IMG/VR virus record: IMGVR_UViG_3300009132_000016
Location: 1 to 36,326 of that record
Origin: a virus
Reading direction: 5' to 3' (one strand)
Length of the DNA stretch: 36,326 nucleotides
Part shown: in pieces, positions 33,737-36,326 of the stretch
How the letters are laid out: each line of letters starts with the position of its first letter
Numbering within the stretch: the stretch's first letter is position 1
Made by a program: the position numbers and the translations under genes
The notes under the pieces: generated by a model
Database searches by the model: none
Told to the model about the DNA's origin: nothing
What the model saw: the letters and a program-made list of their open reading frames with translations, nothing else

Positions 33737-34006
33737 ATGAAAACCATAGAAATCCAACTAGTCGAAGTAAGCGCAGGAATTAAAACCCGCACTGGAAATG
33801 CCACTCTTTACAAAGGGTGGAGCGAAAGTGAAAAGACCATGCTTTCGGTATGGTCCGACGACAAAAAGCCTAATCCCTTTCTAAAGGGGAAAGGAATTGC
33901 CGACTTCGTGCGCGTTGTCGAAGAAGTCCGCGAAGAGTCCGACTTGAACGGAAATAAAGTCACAAAGACATTCCACACCGTCATTCCCAGCGCTCCGCAG
34001 TCATGA
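33737..34006 (+). CDS. Hypothetical protein
   Basis: This 89-residue product has alternating strands and charged loops (KTIEIQLVEVSAGIK, TLYKGWSESEKTMLSVWSDD) and a C-terminal segment DFVRVVEEVREE, with no catalytic motif. No family is recognised. The ATG at 33737 follows ACCACAAA and lies past the non-coding repeats. Earlier in-frame ATGs at 33635 and 33644 would add a low-quality N-terminus. The stop overlaps the next start (ATGA at 34003-34006), so the pair is probably co-translated. Confidence 0.5.
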   Translation: MKTIEIQLVEVSAGIKTRTGNATLYKGWSESEKTMLSVWSDDKKPNPFLKGKGIADFVRVVEEVREESDLNGNKVTKTFHTVIPSAPQS

Positions 34007-34596
34007 AGGTCGCAGCCCCTACACCCTTCCAAGCCGCCCTTTTGGGGCGTGCCTTGGAGGCAACCAAATTCACCGAGCAAAGAAAAGCGCTCTGGCGTGC
34101 CGTGTTCCAACAAGCCAAGGCCACAGTCAAGGCTTACAACCTCTCTAGGCCAGTCGAAGACCTCGTTTCTTACTGGCTCGATATTCAACCAGAGCCGGAA
34201 GAGTCTAACAACATTGCCCTAGACGACCTACAGACCGGCTTCAAGACCATCGCGCAGGAGTCTGGCGCTGTCGTCGTGCCCCTCGAATCCCTTGAGGAAT
34301 ACGGAGACACATGGCAGGAAGCCCCCGAAGACACACGCAAGGGCCGACTATCATCCTCACTTCAATGGAAGCGCGACCCGCACGGAGTAACCGAACGTGC
34401 CCACCTCCCTCGCTGGTGTGACGGGACAAGCAACCCAGACGAGGAAGCCCACCTCGAACCGGCGTTTAACGGATTCGAAGGATTGACACCGCTAGCTGCA
34501 GACACTCCAAGAGCGCGTTACTATCAGACAAAACGCCTAAGAGAACGCATAGCCAAGCGCCAAGCCGGGACACAATCCCAGGCCGGGAAACACTAA
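34003..34596 (+). CDS. Hypothetical protein, helical N-terminus and basic C-terminus
   Basis: The 197-residue product has an Ala/Lys-rich helical N-terminal third (FQAALLGRALEATKFTEQRK, then AVFQQAKATVKAYNL), an acidic middle and a Lys/Arg-rich tail (YYQTKRLRERIAKRQ). No family is recognised. Its GC-rich codon choice differs from the A-rich genes at 35.1-36.3 kb. It is coupled to the upstream gene by an ATGA overlap and followed 6 bases later by a long hairpin. ACTATCA motifs occur within it at 34347 and 34520. Confidence 0.5.
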   Translation: MKVAAPTPFQAALLGRALEATKFTEQRKALWRAVFQQAKATVKAYNLSRPVEDLVSYWLDIQPEPEESNNIALDDLQTGFKTIAQESGAVVVPLESLEEYGDTWQEAPEDTRKGRLSSSLQWKRDPHGVTERAHLPRWCDGTSNPDEEAHLEPAFNGFEGLTPLAADTPRARYYQTKRLRERIAKRQAGTQSQAGKH

Positions 34597-34602
34597 AAAC
34601 CA

Positions 34603-34637
34603 GCCCCCTTAATGCAACTAACTTGCGTTAAGGGGGC
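34603..34637. terminator. Long hairpin after the 34003 gene, possible terminator
   Basis: A 15-bp stem pairs GCCCCCTTAATGCAA (34603-34617) with TTGCGTTAAGGGGGC (34623-34637); the single non-Watson-Crick pair is a G-U wobble. The loop is 5 bases. On the + strand it is followed by AAAAAATTTT rather than a clean T-run. On the - strand it is followed by GGTTTTTAG. It may terminate in either direction or act as an mRNA-protecting end. Confidence 0.5.
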
Positions 34638-34812
34638 AAAAAATTTTCCCTCGGCTTCGCCTCGGGTTATCTTGCGACTTCGTCGGAATGTAAAAAAATT
34701 TTTCCGCCTTCGGCGGAGAATCTTCGCCTCCTATCGTCGGCCTGTAAAAATCAATCTAGCCTCCTATCGTCGGGCTTATGTTAGATGACTATCGTCAGTT
34801 AATTGTGTTTGT
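34638..34812. other. Non-coding region with hairpins and GCCTCCTATCGTCGG repeats
   Basis: After the long hairpin come two A/T tracts (34638-34647 and 34692-34702), each followed by a small GC hairpin (CGGC-TTC-GCC, then TCCGCC-TTC-GGCGGA at 34702-34716). A 15-base direct repeat GCCTCCTATCGTCGG follows at 34726-34740 and 34759-34773, and a related ACTATCGTCAG at 34788-34798 lies about 25 bases before the ATG at 34823. The CTATCGTC units resemble the ACTATCA motif and may be operator or promoter sites. Confidence 0.45.
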
Positions 34813-34822
34813 TTATTGTTGT
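34813..34822 (+). promoter_or_regulatory. TTATTGTTGT motif directly before an ATG (copy 3)
   Basis: A third exact copy of the 10-base motif ends at the ATG at 34823. The downstream sequence may be a small gene or a structured repeat transcript, so this copy helps decide what the motif marks. Confidence 0.5.
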
Positions 34823-35089
34823 ATGCTTATGGTTTCACACAGAACTCAAGGTGCACGCCTCGCGGAAAACAACGCGACAAGTAAAAAGACGGGTCTCTGG
34901 AAGACATCGAAGCAAGCCTTCGGAGGGCGACGCGCCAAGCCTCGCGGAGGACATCGCTACAAGTCTCAAGAAAAGTATATGAAGAACAACGTGGAAAGCC
35001 TAGCGGAGGGCGACGCTGTGGGTCCTAGCGGGGGGGCCCGGGACTATCATGATTGCGTCCGGCTACACTATCACCTGCTTACCAACTAG
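34823..35089 (+). CDS. Doubtful small basic protein overlying a tandem DNA repeat
   Basis: An 88-residue frame starts at the ATG that abuts the TTATTGTTGT motif, which favours a real start. Against coding: the frame runs through an 82-base tandem repeat whose unit is not a multiple of three, so the two copies are read in different frames and give unrelated residues (RLAENNATS versus RGGHRYKS). The tail also crosses the ACTATCA elements. It may be a fortuitous frame over a non-coding RNA or DNA structure. No family is recognised. Confidence 0.3.
   Translation: MLMVSHRTQGARLAENNATSKKTGLWKTSKQAFGGRRAKPRGGHRYKSQEKYMKNNVESLAEGDAVGPSGGARDYHDCVRLHYHLLTN
34857..35034. repeat. Tandem repeat of about 82 bases with nested small hairpins
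   Basis: Copy A spans 34857-34938 and copy B 34939-35023; a third start (CCTAGCGG) is at 35024. Each copy opens with GCCTCGCGGA..AC.(A/T)CGC.ACAAGT and closes with GCCT.CGGAGGGCGACGC. By eye identity is about 70 percent. The openings and closings share the hairpin-forming pattern CCT..CGGAGG, giving hits at 34857, 34916, 34939 and 34998 with spacings 59, 23 and 59. This is DNA- or RNA-level conservation, not protein-level. Confidence 0.65.
35043..35080 (+). promoter_or_regulatory. Second site of the ACTATCA composite element
   Basis: ACTATCA at 35043-35049 is followed by TGATTGCGTCCGGCTAC (35050-35066), identical over 17 bases to 1126-1142. Then ACTATCACCTG (35067-35077) is identical over 11 bases to 1117-1127. 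It lies 37 bases before the ATG at 35114, as the first site lies before the RNA polymerase gene. Promoter or operator function is inferred from this shared placement. Confidence 0.5.
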
Positions 35090-35113
35090 CACAAAGTATT
35101 TAATTTTTTGTAT

Positions 35114-35461
35114 ATGAAATTACAACACAAAGAAAAACCAATAAGCATAAAAAAACTCCTGACTGCTCTGCTAGACTCCTACCAAATTAACAATGAACTA
35201 GGAAACGTTTACAATGAAGACGGAAGTGTGTTAATGACAACTAAAGAGGCTATAAAATTCGTCGATGAATTAAAAGAAGAAGCTAGTCCTGAGCAAGTTG
35301 CATTTGAATCTCAACTAGACACCATCATGGAAGAATTTAGAAACGTATTTCCTTCTTACGTAAGCGAAGCTAAACGTGGAAGCGGTTGGTTTAGCCTTAT
35401 GCACAGCATCTGGAACAAACATGTTCAACCTGAATTAGCACAAAAATACAGCAATCTATAA
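35114..35461 (+). CDS. Hypothetical protein
   Basis: The 115-residue product is mostly helical and acidic in its middle (KFVDELKEEASPEQ) with a C-terminal segment GSGWFSLMHSIWNKH. No family is recognised. The ATG at 35114 follows a T-rich leader (TTTTTTGTAT) that loosely resembles the TTATTGTTGT motif, and the ACTATCA elements lie upstream. A TTG two codons earlier is possible but not preferred. It opens the A-rich gene run that continues to the window end. Confidence 0.6.
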   Translation: MKLQHKEKPISIKKLLTALLDSYQINNELGNVYNEDGSVLMTTKEAIKFVDELKEEASPEQVAFESQLDTIMEEFRNVFPSYVSEAKRGSGWFSLMHSIWNKHVQPELAQKYSNL

Positions 35462-35472
35462 CACAAAAAACC

Positions 35473-35559
35473 ATGCTACTGACCAACAAACAACTCCTAG
35501 AGTTCGCAAAAACACAATCCCCAAACAACAGACTAGATATTCAATGCAGCCTTCATTGA
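35473..35559 (+). CDS. Possible 28-residue peptide gene
   Basis: A short frame starts at ATG 35473 after an A-rich leader like those of the genes around it and ends at TGA 35557-35559, 3 bases before a 9-bp hairpin. The peptide (start MLLTNKQLLEFAKTQ) has an amphipathic helix character. It fills the gap between the 35114 and 35605 genes. No homologue is known, and the size makes this uncertain. Confidence 0.3.
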   Translation: MLLTNKQLLEFAKTQSPNNRLDIQCSLH

Positions 35560-35562
35560 CTA

Positions 35563-35592
35563 GCCGCTCAAGCAGCCACTCAGTTGAGCGGC
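35563..35592. repeat. Perfect 9-bp inverted repeat between small genes
   Basis: GCCGCTCAA (35563-35571) pairs with TTGAGCGGC (35584-35592) around a 12-base loop. No T-run follows, so it is more likely an mRNA stabilising or processing hairpin, or a regulator of the ATG at 35605, than a terminator. Confidence 0.55.
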
Positions 35593-35604
35593 AAAGAACA
35601 CAGA

Positions 35605-35793
35605 ATGAACGGATGGCAAACCTTTGACAATTTTGACGAAGATTTAATCTACACAGAAGTGTCAAAAGAATACGCTGAATGGTGTGAAGATTATAACAAT
35701 TACGCCATAGATAACGCCACATACGCGACCTACCAAGACGCCATTGACGTTCTTGAAACATTTATTGAAGACGAAGAAAAGCAACTATCATGA
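35605..35793 (+). CDS. Small acidic protein of unknown function
   Basis: This 62-residue product is strongly acidic and rich in Tyr/Asn (EVSKEYAEWCEDYNNYAID), ending in EDEEKQLS. No family is recognised. Its composition resembles the other small acidic early protein at 32902. The start at ATG 35605 lies past the hairpin; upstream in-frame TTG 35584 falls in the hairpin arm. The stop overlaps the next start (ATGA). Confidence 0.55.
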   Translation: MNGWQTFDNFDEDLIYTEVSKEYAEWCEDYNNYAIDNATYATYQDAIDVLETFIEDEEKQLS

Positions 35794-36161
35794 ACACAAA
35801 CACACTTAAACTAATCAAAACGCTCCTAGAAGACGATAACAAAACTCCTACAGAACCCGAACCAAACTGGACGTTCGCTTACCACCACGAAGGAACGCTA
35901 GTCCTTGTGCGAGCAAAAAACGCAGGTGTTCACGTCGGAACCTTAGAAGAAGCAACAAGCGATTTTGTTACCTTGTCAAACTCTAATCGTATTTGGAAAT
36001 GGGAAGGAGCCTTCACGCTGTCTGAAGTAAGTCAAAGAGGTATCACAGGAGGACGTATTGCTTGTCAAATACCTTTTGTATCCATACCCACAATAGATGT
36101 AGGTGAAATTATTCCGCTAGACGTAACAGCTTACGAATCAATCCTAAAACATGTTGAGTAA
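35790..36161 (+). CDS. Conserved phage protein, DUF6948-like
   Basis: The 123-residue product matches a conserved phage pattern: LVLVRAKNAGVHVGTLEEA (38-56), then VTLSNSNRIWKWEGAFTLSE (60-79), GRIACQIPFVSIP and EIIPLDVTAYESILKHV. I recognise this as the DUF6948-type family; its function is unknown. The ATG sits in ACTATCATG, so the ACTATCA motif overlaps the start. The stop is immediately followed by the next ATG. Confidence 0.7.
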   Translation: MNTNTLKLIKTLLEDDNKTPTEPEPNWTFAYHHEGTLVLVRAKNAGVHVGTLEEATSDFVTLSNSNRIWKWEGAFTLSEVSQRGITGGRIACQIPFVSIPTIDVGEIIPLDVTAYESILKHVE

Positions 36162-36326
36162 ATGCCGCGACCTACTATCATCAAAAACACAAAAGGAGAA
36201 GCTCTAAAAGGCGTCATCTCCGTTTGCGGGACAGGATACGGCTTCGGTGAAGCAGCCCGTAATGACAACAGAAACCGCAGCCAAACCCATAGTTACGCTG
36301 AAGGAGAAGCCTGTGGAGTCCCAAGA
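36162..36326 (+). CDS. Partial gene running off the window end
   Basis: An open frame of 55 codons starts at the ATG immediately after the previous stop and continues to the last base in frame. The visible part has a Gly-rich stretch (CGTGYGFGEAARND) and an Asn/Arg/Ser segment. An ACTATCA lies at 36174 inside it. If the window is circular it continues into 1-99 and ends after about 87 residues. No family is recognised. Confidence 0.5.
   Translation, partial: MPRPTIIKNTKGEALKGVISVCGTGYGFGEAARNDNRNRSQTHSYAEGEACGVPR

Noticed and set aside
36262-36326. A second + strand frame starting at ATG 36262 with good codon use
   Set aside because: It lies inside the 36162 frame; if the ends join it would stop at positions 8-10 after 24 codons, so it is probably a shadow.

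Overview
The window is almost the whole genome of a lytic, T7-like podovirus (Autographiviridae type). Evidence: a single-subunit phage RNA polymerase followed in T7 order by SSB, endonuclease I, primase-helicase, family A DNA polymerase, 5'-3' exonuclease, portal, scaffold, major capsid, tail tubular proteins A and B, four internal virion proteins, tail fibre, holin and both terminase subunits. Every gene I accept is on the + strand. There is no integrase, tRNA, CRISPR array or insertion sequence, and no photosynthesis or other obvious host-metabolism gene. Most genes start without a Shine-Dalgarno sequence and have A/T-rich leaders, which points to a host that uses SD poorly (Bacteroidota would fit). 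The gene content resembles uncultured aquatic podoviruses. The host cannot be named from the sequence.

Layout. 1-1041: end of the early/accessory block (a GP88-family gene and small genes), closed by a strong rho-independent terminator. 1090-1228: repeated ACTATCA elements, probably promoters, before the RNA polymerase. 1229-9490: transcription, replication and nucleotide metabolism. 9503-11437: small virion-type genes and a putative fibre/adhesin. 11434-16254: portal, scaffold, a compressed lysis cluster (membrane protein, small protein, lipoprotein, amidase), major capsid, a capsid terminator and a small basic protein. 16269-29439: tail tube, internal core and tail fibre. 29447-31997: holin, terminase small subunit, HNH-like protein, terminase large subunit and a small HExxH protein. 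31998-32901: about 0.9 kb without a convincing gene but rich in palindromes and hairpins, the likely place of the physical genome ends. 32902-36326: accessory small genes of unknown function, separated by hairpin-rich non-coding DNA and carrying recurrent short motifs.

In T7 the early genes precede the RNA polymerase. Here the small-gene block at the right end and the one at the left end would form one early region if the molecule is circularly assembled or permuted. The last reading frame (36162 to the end) continues in frame across a hypothetical joint and would stop at position 99, 12 bases before the next start. This is inference.

Expected logic: host RNA polymerase transcribes the accessory block. 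The phage polymerase then transcribes replication and late genes. The fork is built from polymerase, primase-helicase and SSB, while endonuclease I and the exonuclease resolve and recycle DNA. The terminase pair packages concatemers into proheads built from portal, scaffold and capsid, and holin, amidase and a lipoprotein (possible spanin) lyse the cell. The least explained part is 32-35.1 kb: a 10-base motif placed directly against three ATGs, an 82-base structured tandem repeat, and a cluster of hairpins that may be a non-coding RNA or packaging signal.
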